64,000 nt of DNA from the NCBI GenBank assembly GCA_964505935.1, contig CAZDKX010000001.1:1-64000 (forward strand), in the 5' to 3' direction. Each line of letters starts with the position of its first letter. The stretch's first letter is position 1. The stretch comes from JADGQM01 sp964505935. GTDB lineage: Bacteria; Desulfobacterota; Syntrophobacteria; Syntrophobacterales; Syntrophobacteraceae. The position numbers were made by a program, and so were the translations under genes. Positions 1 through 8,725 of the stretch are shown here, one piece after another. The notes beneath the pieces are model-generated. The model did not search any database. It was not told the DNA's origin and saw only the letters and a program-made list of their open reading frames with translations.

Positions 1-2
1 CC

Positions 3-821
3 AAAGGCACCTCGAGCCTCGCCCCCACGCCACCCTGGCACTATGTGGGCACCTGTCTGGCGGTATCTTACGAAGCTGACCCGGCCGCCGTTCGAGCATT
101 TCTTCCGTCCGGCCTCGAATTCGATTCCCCCAGGTGCGCCGCCTACTTTGTGGAATGGCAGTACGCCAGCGAAGGGGGAGAAGAATACCTCGACCCGGTG
201 CGCAGCCAGTACCGGGAGACTATTTTTCTGATCTCCGCCCGCTATGGAGAGACTTCCTGTGCTTTCTGCCCGTTCATCTGGGTGGACCAGGATGTGTCGC
301 TCATGCGCGGGCTGGCTCAGGGATGGCCCAAGCAGATCGGGTCAACGTGGATCACCCGAGCCCACGAGCTGCCCTCGCCGGCCACTCCCGTTGTGGGTCC
401 CGGCGGCAGATTCGGCGCTACCCTGGCGGTCAAGGACCGGCGACTGGTCGAAGCAGTCGTTACGCTTCGGGAGCAGACCACCCAACTGCCCACGCCCGGG
501 TTTGCGAGTGCCGTCAACACCCGCCATTTCCCCGAGCTCATGGCCGGCAAACACGACTCCCCAGCCGTCTATGAACTCGTGCGACTCAAGTCCCGAGACG
601 TTCAGATTTCCCCGATCTGGACCGGTGAGGCGACTTTGCAGGTTTTTGACCATCCTTACCTTGAGCTCCCCGAGCTGCGTCCCGTAAAGGTTATCGCCGG
701 CTACCGCTTCTCTGCCGCCCTGACGGTGGACGATCTGGTCACCCTTCGCGATCTCAGAACAGCAGCAGAGACCAGCCCGGGTTTGCAGGGCAGAGAGAAC
801 GATCGGTTGGTGGTGGAATGA
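3..821 (+). CDS. Acetoacetate decarboxylase family protein (5' partial)
   Basis: The frame is open from the first bases of the window, and the peptide begins in the middle of a typical N-terminal stretch (PWHYVGTCLAVSY), so the true start lies upstream; the GTG at 45 is internal. The family fold is shown by FLPSGLEF near the visible N-terminus and by GWPKQIGS, which holds the lysine that forms the Schiff base in acetoacetate decarboxylase. The family includes acetoacetate decarboxylase and relatives that act as aldolase-dehydratases or on other beta-keto substrates, so the substrate cannot be fixed here. About 273 visible residues is close to full length. The next gene has its own promoter, so this one is probably the end of a separate unit. 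Confidence 0.85.
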   Translation, partial: KGTSSLAPTPPWHYVGTCLAVSYEADPAAVRAFLPSGLEFDSPRCAAYFVEWQYASEGGEEYLDPVRSQYRETIFLISARYGETSCAFCPFIWVDQDVSLMRGLAQGWPKQIGSTWITRAHELPSPATPVVGPGGRFGATLAVKDRRLVEAVVTLREQTTQLPTPGFASAVNTRHFPELMAGKHDSPAVYELVRLKSRDVQISPIWTGEATLQVFDHPYLELPELRPVKVIAGYRFSAALTVDDLVTLRDLRTAAETSPGLQGRENDRLVVE

Positions 822-909
822 TGCGTCAGGGGTTTCTCGCTCACGGCACGGGACCACGCCGCCCCCTGCGCATTTCCTTATTTCGGAGTTCAAGGTTGCC
901 CCAATCCCC

Positions 910-938
910 TTGACTCACTATATACTTCTTCGTATACT
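910..938 (+). promoter_or_regulatory. Sigma70-like promoter for the carbamoyltransferase gene
   Basis: A -35 box TTGACT (910-915) and a -10 box TATACT (933-938) are separated by exactly 17 bp in an AT-rich stretch. Transcription would begin near 945, leaving a leader of about 60 nt before the GTG at 1008. Each box differs from consensus at one position. Confidence 0.7.
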
Positions 939-1007
939 CGCGTAGAATAAACTCCGTTGATATTTATCTGATAACAGCATAGAGAGAAGTGAACTAGAAA
1001 AGAACCT

Positions 1008-2717
1008 GTGAATATCCTGGGCATTACCTGCTATGTTCATGATTCAGCGGCCTGTCTGATAAAGGACGGCAGCATCATTGCAAACGTCGAAGAAGAGCGT
1101 TTTAATCGCATAAAACATACAGGTGTTTTCCCCCGACAGGCAATTGAATATGTGCTCAAGACCGGCAATCTGACGATTGATGATGTCGACATCATTGCCT
1201 TTAACTGGAATCCTTTTAAGGCGCTGGCTTCGGAATGCCTCAAGTTTCTCCTTCTCACCCCTCCGCTTTATTTCAAAATGCTCAAGCATAATAAGCCGTT
1301 CAAACATTTTAAGACTATTTTTTTATCGCTTTTTCTGAAGCGATCCATAGATCAACAAATCGGTAAAGGGTTTCGCGGTAAGGTGGTATGGGTTGACCAT
1401 CACATGGCCCATGCCGCCTCAGCTTATTATCTTTCTTCATTCGAACAAGCTGATATTTTAGTTGTTGACGGCTTTGGCGAGTTCGAATCCACGACTTTTC
1501 TGCAGGCGGAAGGACGGGAAATCAAACGCCACTGGTGGGTTTCCGCTCTTCATTCTCTCGGCCTGATCTACCTGACCTTCACCAGATTTCTTGGTTTTGC
1601 CTCATTTCAGGAGGGCAAGACCATGGCTCTGGCGGCGTATGGCAACGATACCTGTAAGGAACTTTTTGGGCGAATTTTTCGAATCCTGCCCGACGGGGCC
1701 TACTCTGTTGATCAGAACTATCTTGCCTGGTGGAAATTGACAGGCGGGACCTTCGATCCTGAATTAGGGTTGCCGCGGAACCCTGAAGGGCCCATCACGC
1801 AGCATCATATGGATATGGCGGCGGGTCTGCAAAGCAAAGTAACCGACATCGTTCTGCACCTGCTCAAGACCACAGCCGGCACCTCCGCGAACAGACAATT
1901 GTGCCTGGCCGGCGGCCTGTTCCTTAACTGCAATTTGAATGGGGCCGTGCATGAGTCGGGCTATTATGAAAAGGTTTTTATCCCCCCTTTTGCTTCCGAT
2001 ACCGGAGGCGCAATCGGAGCGGCCCTTTACAGCGCCTTTGCCTTGAGCAATGAAACATACATCCCATGTACTGTGCCGTTTTCTCCTTATCTTGGGCCTG
2101 ACTACACGGATTGCGAAATCGAAGAGCTGTTGAAAAAGAGCGGCTTGCCCTATAGACGGAGCGTGAATCCGGGAATCGTTGCCGCTCGGGCCATAGCCGA
2201 TAATCAAATAGTCGGTTGGCTGCAGGGCAGAGTTGAGGCGGGACCACGGGCGCTGGGAGCGCGTTCCATCTTGGCCAATCCCCAACATGAGGATATCCGT
2301 GACTATCTGAACAAAGTGATCAAGAAGCGGGAATATTTTCAGCCACTCGCGCCGGCGGTCACCGAACAGGCGGCCCTGCGGTATTTTGAAATAGCGTCCC
2401 CTGTTCCGCAAAGCGCCTACTACATGCTTCTTGCGGTTCGGGTAAAAAAAGCCTATCGCGCGCAGTTGGCGGGGATAACCCACATTGATGGTTCTGCGCG
2501 TATTCAGGTGGTACGGCCCGAATGGAGCCCGGAATTATATGCTCTCTTGGAGGAATTGGAGAGGTTGACTGGATTTGCCGTTGTGATCAACACCAGTTTT
2601 AATCAACAAGAGCCGATAGTATGTTCACCGATGGATGCTCTTCATACTTTCATGACAGCAGGGTTGGATATGCTGGTTCTCGAGAATTTTATTGTTGAAC
2701 AGAAGAAACACCAGTGA
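1008..2717 (+). CDS. NodU/CmcH-type carbamoyltransferase
   Basis: Predicted to transfer a carbamoyl group from carbamoyl phosphate, through a carbamoyl-adenylate, to a hydroxyl of a sugar or natural product. The N-terminal Kae1/ASKHA-like domain opens with GITCYVHDSAACLI and carries the metal-binding DHHMAHAASAY motif near residue 130, then VVDGFGE and EGKTMALAAYG. The C-terminal YrdC-like part has GRVEAGPRALGARSI and INTSFNQQEPIV. At 569 residues it is full length. The GTG start follows an AGAAAAG purine stretch. By eye the gene is more AT-rich than its neighbours, hinting at recent acquisition. It may tailor the lipid or glycan made by the following cluster, but nothing in the sequence ties it to a substrate. 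Confidence 0.9.
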   Translation: MNILGITCYVHDSAACLIKDGSIIANVEEERFNRIKHTGVFPRQAIEYVLKTGNLTIDDVDIIAFNWNPFKALASECLKFLLLTPPLYFKMLKHNKPFKHFKTIFLSLFLKRSIDQQIGKGFRGKVVWVDHHMAHAASAYYLSSFEQADILVVDGFGEFESTTFLQAEGREIKRHWWVSALHSLGLIYLTFTRFLGFASFQEGKTMALAAYGNDTCKELFGRIFRILPDGAYSVDQNYLAWWKLTGGTFDPELGLPRNPEGPITQHHMDMAAGLQSKVTDIVLHLLKTTAGTSANRQLCLAGGLFLNCNLNGAVHESGYYEKVFIPPFASDTGGAIGAALYSAFALSNETYIPCTVPFSPYLGPDYTDCEIEELLKKSGLPYRRSVNPGIVAARAIADNQIVGWLQGRVEAGPRALGARSILANPQHEDIRDYLNKVIKKREYFQPLAPAVTEQAALRYFEIASPVPQSAYYMLLAVRVKKAYRAQLAGITHIDGSARIQVVRPEWSPELYALLEELERLTGFAVVINTSFNQQEPIVCSPMDALHTFMTAGLDMLVLENFIVEQKKHQ

Positions 2718-2757
2718 TGGTGTTTATCCTTTATCTCCAGGCGCTCCGGCCGGTGTT

Positions 2758-4173
2758 TCAGTCGCTCTCCCGACCTTGCGCTCCGGAGCGGAACAACGCT
2801 TCGATGGCTTCCCGATCAACCTTGCCAGCCATCGTCATCGGGATCTTTTCCACCACTTTGATGCAGCGAGGCTGAGCGCAGGCCTCCAGATCATCCAGTC
2901 GCAGCGAGGTCAAATCCTCAACCTCCGGATGGCCCTCAACAACGGCCACCACCTGGTTCTCCCGCCCCCGTCCCACAGGCAGAGAAATGACCAGCGCATC
3001 GGTGATGCCCGGTTGCCGTTTGAGGCTTTGGCGCACGGCTTCCAAATCCACACGCCGCCCACCAACCTTGACGATGCCGTCCACCCGGCCAAGCAGTTCG
3101 AACCGGTTGCCAACGGTCGCCCGGGCGCGATCGCCGACCATGAAATAACCCTCCTCGTCCAGAGCCAGTTCCGGAGAGAGATAAGCAGAGCGGACCTTCA
3201 ATCGCTCCGCTTCGATTTTGACATCGATGCCCGCGAATGGCCGAAAGTCGCTCTGACCGTCGGCACGGACCCGTGCGGCGATACCGCCGGTCTCGGTGGA
3301 ACCGTAGATTTCGACGATGCCTACTCCGGTCTGGGCAGTGAAGGCCACCGCATCCTCGGCTGCGAGCATGCCGGCCGACGAGCAGGCCAGCCGCAGGGAA
3401 CGCCGGGCAACGGGGTGGCTGTTGAGGGCCCGGTAATGGGCCGGCACGCTGATCAGGATGGAAGCATCGGCATCCCGCAGCACCGTCTCGATTTCAACTG
3501 GAAACGAGGGGGTCTGAGCCGCCACCGCCGCCGAGGCCAAAAGTGGGGTCAAGACGGCGTAGAGCAGGCCATAGATATGGTTGGGGCTGACCGTGGCCAC
3601 CAACCGCTCTTCCGGAGTAATCTCGTAATTGGCAACGATGGCGATGGTTTCGGCCAGCAGATTGCGGACCGTCTTGGTCCACATGCGGGGGGCGCCAGTG
3701 GAGCCGCCGGTGAACAGGCAAACCCATGGCGAATCGCTCGCCCTGGCAGTCGAGACCTTTTCAGGGGGCCAGTGCTCAGTGCCCATCGTGGGTTGTATAC
3801 AACGAACCCCGCCCGGCACCGGCCTCGGGACATCGCTCACCATTGTCCGGAAACCGGTCAACTGCCGCAATTCGTCCAACACGGAGGGGGTAAAAGCGTA
3901 AGGCACGACCAGCCTCGGACCGCCCGTTAAAGCAGTCAGCAGCGCAGCGGCAATCACGGCCTTATCCTGGGCACACAGGCAAACAGGTGGCTCATCGGTG
4001 CCGCCTCCCAGGCTGGCCCGCAAATGGGCCGCCATGGCATAAAGGGCGGCATAGGTGGTGCGACCAATGGCAAATTCCTTGTGGGGCTCGCGCGGTCCGG
4101 CCAGCAATCGGCCGATGCACGCACTGAGTGCGGACTCGCTGCACCGAAATGATCGGTTTGGGAAGGTATCCAT
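2758..4173 (-). CDS. AMP-dependent acyl/aryl ligase (acyl-CoA synthetase superfamily)
   Basis: Activates a carboxylic acid as an acyl-adenylate and passes it to CoA or an ACP thiol. Visible motifs are the P-loop-like LFTGGSTGAPRMWTK (A3), IYGSTETGG (A5), YFMVGDRA with LLGRVDGIVKVGG (A7-A8), and the C-terminal TMAGKVDR with the catalytic lysine (A10). At 471 residues it is shorter than typical 500-600 residue ligases, like the stand-alone ligases of aryl polyene clusters. It reads away from the radical SAM gene and has a strong promoter at 4285-4313. It could load the starter acid or reactivate released chains. The start has AAGGAG about 14 nt upstream, so a small start error is possible. Confidence 0.85.
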   Translation of the reverse strand: MDTFPNRSFRCSESALSACIGRLLAGPREPHKEFAIGRTTYAALYAMAAHLRASLGGGTDEPPVCLCAQDKAVIAAALLTALTGGPRLVVPYAFTPSVLDELRQLTGFRTMVSDVPRPVPGGVRCIQPTMGTEHWPPEKVSTARASDSPWVCLFTGGSTGAPRMWTKTVRNLLAETIAIVANYEITPEERLVATVSPNHIYGLLYAVLTPLLASAAVAAQTPSFPVEIETVLRDADASILISVPAHYRALNSHPVARRSLRLACSSAGMLAAEDAVAFTAQTGVGIVEIYGSTETGGIAARVRADGQSDFRPFAGIDVKIEAERLKVRSAYLSPELALDEEGYFMVGDRARATVGNRFELLGRVDGIVKVGGRRVDLEAVRQSLKRQPGITDALVISLPVGRGRENQVVAVVEGHPEVEDLTSLRLDDLEACAQPRCIKVVEKIPMTMAGKVDREAIEALFRSGAQGRESD

Positions 4174-4284
4174 GGGATCCGTCCAGTCTCCTTCAGGGCT
4201 GCTGATGTTCTATACCTGTTAAGGATTGGAGGTTTCGCTCTTGAAGACAGAGCATCATTAGATGGAAAAGATTCAACGTTAACG

Positions 4285-4313
4285 ACTATATATGGGGGGC
4301 CATGGACTGTCAA
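4285..4313 (-). promoter_or_regulatory. Sigma70-like promoter for the acyl ligase gene
   Basis: On the minus strand a perfect -35 TTGACA (4308-4313) and a -10 TATAGT (4285-4290) are 17 bp apart. Transcription would start near 4278, giving a leader of about 105 nt. The 282-bp space between the ligase and the divergent radical SAM gene holds this promoter; I see no clear promoter for the plus strand. Confidence 0.65.
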
Positions 4314-4455
4314 CCTTGTTGCCTGCCGGCCAACACCCTTCACAGCCATACGGAGCGTCCAGGGAGCGGCGGCATTCTTGACAGAAGCGGCCGACTTGGG
4401 TAAAAGTGCATGTAGCCGTTGGCTGCCATTCACTGACGACAGGAAGGCATATTTT

Positions 4456-5517
4456 GTGAATCGACATCCCTCACTGATCAGCGATTTCGAATTTTCCGCG
4501 GAGGCCATCGCCCAGGCGGTGCGCCACAACCAGCTGCTTTCCATGGAGATCGAATTCAGCCAGCGTTGCAACTTCAGGTGTCCATACTGCTATGTGCCTC
4601 AGGAGAAGCAGTTGACGGATGAACTCCGTCCTGAAGAGATCCAGGGCGTGATCCTGCAGGCTAAGGCCCTGGGGGCCGGCAAAATCATCGTGCTGGGCGG
4701 CGAACCTTCGATCTATCCCGACACGCCGGAGCTGATCCGCTTCATGCGAGCCAATGGTCTGGTGGTGGAGATGTTCACCAATGGTTCCGGCGTCTCGGAT
4801 GCCTTGGCCAAGATGCTCTATGCGCAGAACGTGCGGGTCGTGCTGAAAATGAACTCGTTTGACGAGGCCCTGCAAAACCGGCTCTCGGGCCATGCGGACG
4901 CGTTCCACATCATCCACACGGCCCTGTCCCGCTTGAAGGCGGCCGGGTATCCATCCGATGATCATTTCCTGGCGGTCAGCTCCATCATCTGCCGCCAGAA
5001 TATCGATGAACTCCCGCACCTGTGGCAGTGGCTGCGCGAACAAGGCATCGTCCCCTATTTTGAAATCATCACCCCTCAGGCCAACGGCCGCATCAACCAA
5101 TGGCTCCACGTCGCACCGCCCGAACTGGAGAGGCTCTTCCGCACCATTGCCGACCTGGACCATCGTCTGTTCGGCCGGACGTGGGAGATCCAGCCTCCGC
5201 TGGTGGGCAACAAATGCATGCGTCACCAGTTCTCCTGCCTGGTGACAGCCCGGGGCGAGGTCCAACCGTGCGTCGGCATCACTCTCTCGTTGGGCAACAT
5301 CCGTCGCCAGCCCCTGGCCGAGATCCTGGCCGGCAGCCGGGTGCTCCAGGATCTCAAGAACTATCGTCAGACGATCAAAGGCCCTTGCGGCGCCTGCGAC
5401 CGGGCCCAGGAGTGTTACGGCTGCCGTGGAGCAGCCTTTCAGATCACCGGCGACTATCTGGCCTCCGACCCTCTGTGCTGGCGTAATTACGAGCCAGATC
5501 GATCGATCGACCACTGA
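4456..5517 (+). CDS. Radical SAM protein with C-terminal SPASM-like domain
   Basis: The 4Fe-4S/AdoMet motif CNFRCPYC lies at residues 38-45, followed by a partial TIM barrel with VLGGEPSIYP and EMFTNGSG. The C-terminus has many cysteines (CMRHQFSCLV, PCVGI, CGACDRAQECYGCRG, PLCW), a SPASM-type arrangement binding auxiliary Fe-S clusters. Known SPASM enzymes modify peptides or small molecules or act as dehydrogenases; the substrate here is unknown. The frame is open further upstream to an ATG at 4378, but GTG at 4456 is preferred because AGGAAGG lies 8 nt upstream. The gene is divergent from the ligase and ends six bases from the convergent plsY, inside the lipid cluster. Confidence 0.85.
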   Translation: MNRHPSLISDFEFSAEAIAQAVRHNQLLSMEIEFSQRCNFRCPYCYVPQEKQLTDELRPEEIQGVILQAKALGAGKIIVLGGEPSIYPDTPELIRFMRANGLVVEMFTNGSGVSDALAKMLYAQNVRVVLKMNSFDEALQNRLSGHADAFHIIHTALSRLKAAGYPSDDHFLAVSSIICRQNIDELPHLWQWLREQGIVPYFEIITPQANGRINQWLHVAPPELERLFRTIADLDHRLFGRTWEIQPPLVGNKCMRHQFSCLVTARGEVQPCVGITLSLGNIRRQPLAEILAGSRVLQDLKNYRQTIKGPCGACDRAQECYGCRGAAFQITGDYLASDPLCWRNYEPDRSIDH

Positions 5518-5523
5518 CCCCAT

Positions 5524-6111
5524 TCAGCTGACACCTTTGCGCTGCCACCATGCCTCGATGTTGCCGCGATGAAACCAGACAATGCTGATCGCCGTGAGTA
5601 GAACGGCGGCGAGTGCTCGTGGTTCGTGGACCCAGTGCATCCAGCCGAATCCGGTCAGGGTTGCCAGGATAGCAAACGAACCTACAAAAGAAATCCGCGT
5701 CAAGGCGAAGACCATCAGGTAGGCCACCAGCGCCAGGCCAGTACCAAGCGGCAGCAAGTATGCGTAAAAACCGAGGTAGCTGGCCACCCCCTTGCCGCCC
5801 CGCCAGCTATGGAAGCAGGGGAAGTGGTTGCCCATGATCAGCGCCAAGCCGGCCCAGGGCACCAAAGGGTCGGGCCAGAGACGTCCGGCCAGAAGCGCCA
5901 CCACCATGGCCCGACCCACATCCAGCGCCAGCACCAGGGCCGCCAGCAGCCATCCGGCCTGGCGATAGACATTGGTCACACCGGCATTGCCGCTGAAGCG
6001 CGTCCGAGGATCATGCTTGCCGAGCAGGCGGAACAGGAGGATAGCGAAGTTGACCGACCCGGCCAGGTAGGTGCACAGCAGGCCAAAGAAAAACACCACG
6101 GCAGGGGTCAT
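5524..6111 (-). CDS. plsY: PlsY family acyl-phosphate:glycerol-3-phosphate acyltransferase
   Basis: Integral membrane enzyme that acylates position 1 of glycerol-3-phosphate using acyl-phosphate as donor. Motif 1 is seen in RTRFSGNAGVTNVYR, motif 2 in GNHFPCFHSWRGGKGVAS, and the C-terminal HRENI-like motif in FHRGNIEAW. Several hydrophobic segments span its 195 residues. The ATG at 6111 overlaps the esterase stop as ATGA, so translation is coupled; longer frames upstream are shadows. Its presence inside a ketosynthase cluster, with a FakA-FakB-like acyl kinase at 23996-25717, suggests a copy dedicated to the unusual acyl chains. I cannot tell whether the genome has another plsY. Confidence 0.88.
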   Translation of the reverse strand: MTPAVVFFFGLLCTYLAGSVNFAILLFRLLGKHDPRTRFSGNAGVTNVYRQAGWLLAALVLALDVGRAMVVALLAGRLWPDPLVPWAGLALIMGNHFPCFHSWRGGKGVASYLGFYAYLLPLGTGLALVAYLMVFALTRISFVGSFAILATLTGFGWMHWVHEPRALAAVLLTAISIVWFHRGNIEAWWQRKGVS

Positions 6112-7133
6112 CGCAGGTGCCCTTTGAAGAAATCCCAGATGATGCGTGCGGCGTCGAAATCTCGCATAGGGTTCTGAGCATCCAACTTGGCCGTAAAATA
6201 GGGGCCGGGCCACTCATGGCCCCACCCTTCCAGTTTATAGAGGACCACATTGGCCCCCTCGGTGCAACCCTGCCACGTGGTGATGTGCACCTTCCCCTGG
6301 CGTTCATCCTGGATGACGGGTGCCGTCAAGCAGCCGTTGCGCCGGGTCCACAGGGCCAACGTGCGCATCACCGGCCAGTATTGCCGCGCATCCCCCCGTG
6401 CGGGACTCGTACCACCATCAAACGGAACATAGGCATCGGACAGCCCGTGCATGGCGAGCAGCGGCATGGGGCGCATTGGATCAGGAATTGACCATTCGGG
6501 GGCTTGGCCGTCGGGCCGGCCGCCAGCCGTGGCAGCCAGGGGTGCGACGGCTGCCAGCAAATCGCCTCGCTCGGCGGCAAAGCGATGGACCATCATGCCG
6601 CCGTTGGAAAAGCCGGTCATGTAAATGCGGCGGCGGTCCACCGCCAGCCGGGCGCACGCATCCTCGATGACCTTGGCCAGGAACCCCACATCATCGACGC
6701 CATCCAGGGCCGCCTTGGCGCAGCAGTGCCCGGCATTCCAGTGCTGAAGATACCCCAGAATGCCGATGCCGTTGGGATAGAGGGCAATGAAGTTCTCCTG
6801 GTCGGCCAAAGCGCTAAAACCCGTAAAACGTTCCATCCCCTTGGCCGTGTCAAAGGCGCCGTGGACAACCACCACCATGGGCAGGGAACCGGCGGCGTTG
6901 TAACCGGGAGGCAGATGCACATGGTAGGTGCGCCTGAACCCATGAAAGCGAACATCTACCTTGACCTCATAGGTCATGGCCATCGGCCCAGGCAACCGTG
7001 GCAAAGCGGGCGTGCATGCGCACACGACCACACAGGCCAGCAGGCTCAACATCCGTGCGCCCGCGGCAAGGCGCCATTTGCATGGCTTGCGTTCGACAGA
7101 AAATGGTGCGGTGTCGCCAATGTGGCGGCTCAT
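6108..7133 (-). CDS. Secreted lipoprotein esterase (PHB depolymerase/LpqC-like alpha/beta hydrolase)
   Basis: An alpha/beta hydrolase with the nucleophile elbow TGFSNGGMM (GxSxG), the oxyanion region VVVHGAFDTA, a candidate acid region LLAMHGLSDAYVPF and a late histidine in GWGHEWPG. These are hallmarks of the esterase/PHB depolymerase family. A hydrophobic segment near residues 28-40 ends in VVCAC, a plausible lipobox, so the protein is probably a lipoprotein. The start is supported by GGAGGG six bases before the ATG. The gene overlaps plsY by 4 nt. Its substrate may be an ester bond in the cluster product, but that is inferred from position only. Confidence 0.8.
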   Translation of the reverse strand: MSRHIGDTAPFSVERKPCKWRLAAGARMLSLLACVVVCACTPALPRLPGPMAMTYEVKVDVRFHGFRRTYHVHLPPGYNAAGSLPMVVVVHGAFDTAKGMERFTGFSALADQENFIALYPNGIGILGYLQHWNAGHCCAKAALDGVDDVGFLAKVIEDACARLAVDRRRIYMTGFSNGGMMVHRFAAERGDLLAAVAPLAATAGGRPDGQAPEWSIPDPMRPMPLLAMHGLSDAYVPFDGGTSPARGDARQYWPVMRTLALWTRRNGCLTAPVIQDERQGKVHITTWQGCTEGANVVLYKLEGWGHEWPGPYFTAKLDAQNPMRDFDAARIIWDFFKGHLR

Positions 7134-7204
7134 CCCAGTCCCTCCGCTCTTTTGGCCCTCTTCCAGTCCCCTGAGACTGGAACAAAGCGCATGCCCGAAT
7201 CGCC

Positions 7205-8725
7205 CTATACCGCATGGACCAACGTAATCAGATGATCTTCCACCGGATGATGGAGGACCGCAACCGTCGGGCCGTCGCTGATCCGGACACAGCTCTGCTC
7301 CGCATCAATCGTGAGCACATGGGTGCGCGCCCAGGCATCGGCCAGCGGGATGTTCAACATCTTGGCCACGGCCTCCTTAGTGGTCCACACCCGCACCGCT
7401 GCGCCGACCGACCCGAGGCCCGATACTCTGACGGTCTCTTGTTCGCCGGTATCCATGAACAGGTGCAGACTTTTCAAGACCCTCTCATCAAGGGTCTCCA
7501 CATCCACACCGATGGGTTGTTCACCGGCTACCGCCACGGTAAGGCAGCGGTCGTGGGCAACGGAGCAGTAGTAAAGGCGGCTGTCGGTCACGGGACAGCG
7601 TGGCCGCACCCCATCGGCAGCAAGGGTCACCATTTCCTGGGCCGGAGTATGGCTGTCGTTGCCGGAGAGTTGACGTGAGAGCCGCTTACACGCCAGGCGC
7701 GCTGATAAATAATCGATGCGGCGCTTGGCACCCATCTGGACCGTTCGCCGGCGTTCGGGTTCGGCCAGACAGCGGTCGCCAAAAGGCATCAGAGTGGCAC
7801 GATCGATCATGGCCACGGCCGCACAATGACCGACGATAGGCCCCAGCGAACCGGCCGGACCCTGGGACCGGATCCAGGCGGGCGGACGCAACTTGCCGCC
7901 GCTTACATCGCGCATGCGCACCCCTTTGAGCCGCTCGCACAACCGACCGTCGGTGTCCAGGATCCAGATATCGAAGGTCAACAGCGCCGAATCGGTCTGC
8001 ACTGGGAAGATGCGGCTCACATAGATGTCGCCAGGCCGGGTCGGCGCCACGAGCAGACGCTGGTCGATACCCACGGGGAAAGCCGTCACCCCGGCGAAAC
8101 ACTGGGACCACACGCAGGCGGCATGAAAGGCGGCGTCGAGGACGAAGGGAGAGCCCAGGGGCAGGTCCGTCTGCCCGTCGGTCCCTGCGGGTGCCTGGGC
8201 TATGGCCAGAGCCCCTTCGGCCGTAAGCCGCAAAGGCTGGCAAATGGTTTGAAAGCCGGGTCCGAAAGGCACCAGCTCTTCATAGATGCGCCGGGGATCA
8301 ACGCTGAAACATCGGCCTTCCAGGACTGAGGCCAGATCCAGGGCGGCCAGGGGCGGGATGTCGACCGGCGGGCAAAAATCGAGTTGGGCGTGCACCCTGG
8401 TGCGGGTCATGCGCGCGGGCCTCGACTGGGTTTTGGTCAACAATGCGGCTCGCAGGCGTCCGTCCGCCGAATCCTGAATTTCACACCAGGCTTCGATGCG
8501 CCCGCCCGGCGGCGGCAGTTCCAGAAATTTCTCGAAAGCCGCCTCGCCCATCCAGCGCACCTCGAATCCCGGTCGGAACCGCCGCACCCAGTGAGCCAGC
8601 AGTTGCATGGCCTCAACAGCCGGAAGCACGGCGCGCCTCTGGATATGGTGATCAGCCCAATGGGGCGGGACCTCGATGGTCACTGCCGCGCGTTCGCTGG
8701 GCTTTAGGTCGGAAAGATCTCCCAT
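7205..8725 (-). CDS. PKS-type dehydratase fused to 4'-phosphopantetheinyl transferase
   Basis: Two activities appear in one 506-residue chain. The N-terminal half resembles a polyketide-synthase dehydratase double hotdog: HHIQRRAVLP matches HxxxGxxxxP (with Arg at the Gly position) and LDAAFHAA matches the second-hotdog DxxxH/Q motif. The C-terminal ~200 residues are an Sfp-type phosphopantetheinyl transferase, with SVAHDRCLTVAV, PIGVDVE and VWTTKEAVAK (WxxKEAxxK, magnesium and CoA binding). The protein could both dehydrate beta-hydroxyacyl-ACP and activate the local ACPs. The start overlaps the thioesterase gene by 22 nt. The fusion is unusual; fused modules in megasynthases exist, but I do not recall this stand-alone pair. 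Confidence 0.85.
   Translation of the reverse strand: MGDLSDLKPSERAAVTIEVPPHWADHHIQRRAVLPAVEAMQLLAHWVRRFRPGFEVRWMGEAAFEKFLELPPPGGRIEAWCEIQDSADGRLRAALLTKTQSRPARMTRTRVHAQLDFCPPVDIPPLAALDLASVLEGRCFSVDPRRIYEELVPFGPGFQTICQPLRLTAEGALAIAQAPAGTDGQTDLPLGSPFVLDAAFHAACVWSQCFAGVTAFPVGIDQRLLVAPTRPGDIYVSRIFPVQTDSALLTFDIWILDTDGRLCERLKGVRMRDVSGGKLRPPAWIRSQGPAGSLGPIVGHCAAVAMIDRATLMPFGDRCLAEPERRRTVQMGAKRRIDYLSARLACKRLSRQLSGNDSHTPAQEMVTLAADGVRPRCPVTDSRLYYCSVAHDRCLTVAVAGEQPIGVDVETLDERVLKSLHLFMDTGEQETVRVSGLGSVGAAVRVWTTKEAVAKMLNIPLADAWARTHVLTIDAEQSCVRISDGPTVAVLHHPVEDHLITLVHAV

Noticed and set aside
823..871. Inverted repeat after the acetoacetate decarboxylase gene as a terminator
   Set aside because: The stem (GCGTCAGGGG with CCCCTGCGC) has a bulge and a loop of about 30 nt, and no run of Ts follows, so it does not fit an intrinsic terminator.
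2692..3930. Long plus-strand frame opposite the acyl ligase
   Set aside because: Antisense shadow of a gene with full adenylation-domain motifs.
4378..4455. Upstream extension of the SPASM radical SAM protein
   Set aside because: The extra 26 codons lack a ribosome-binding site and family similarity, while GTG 4456 has AGGAAGG at good spacing.
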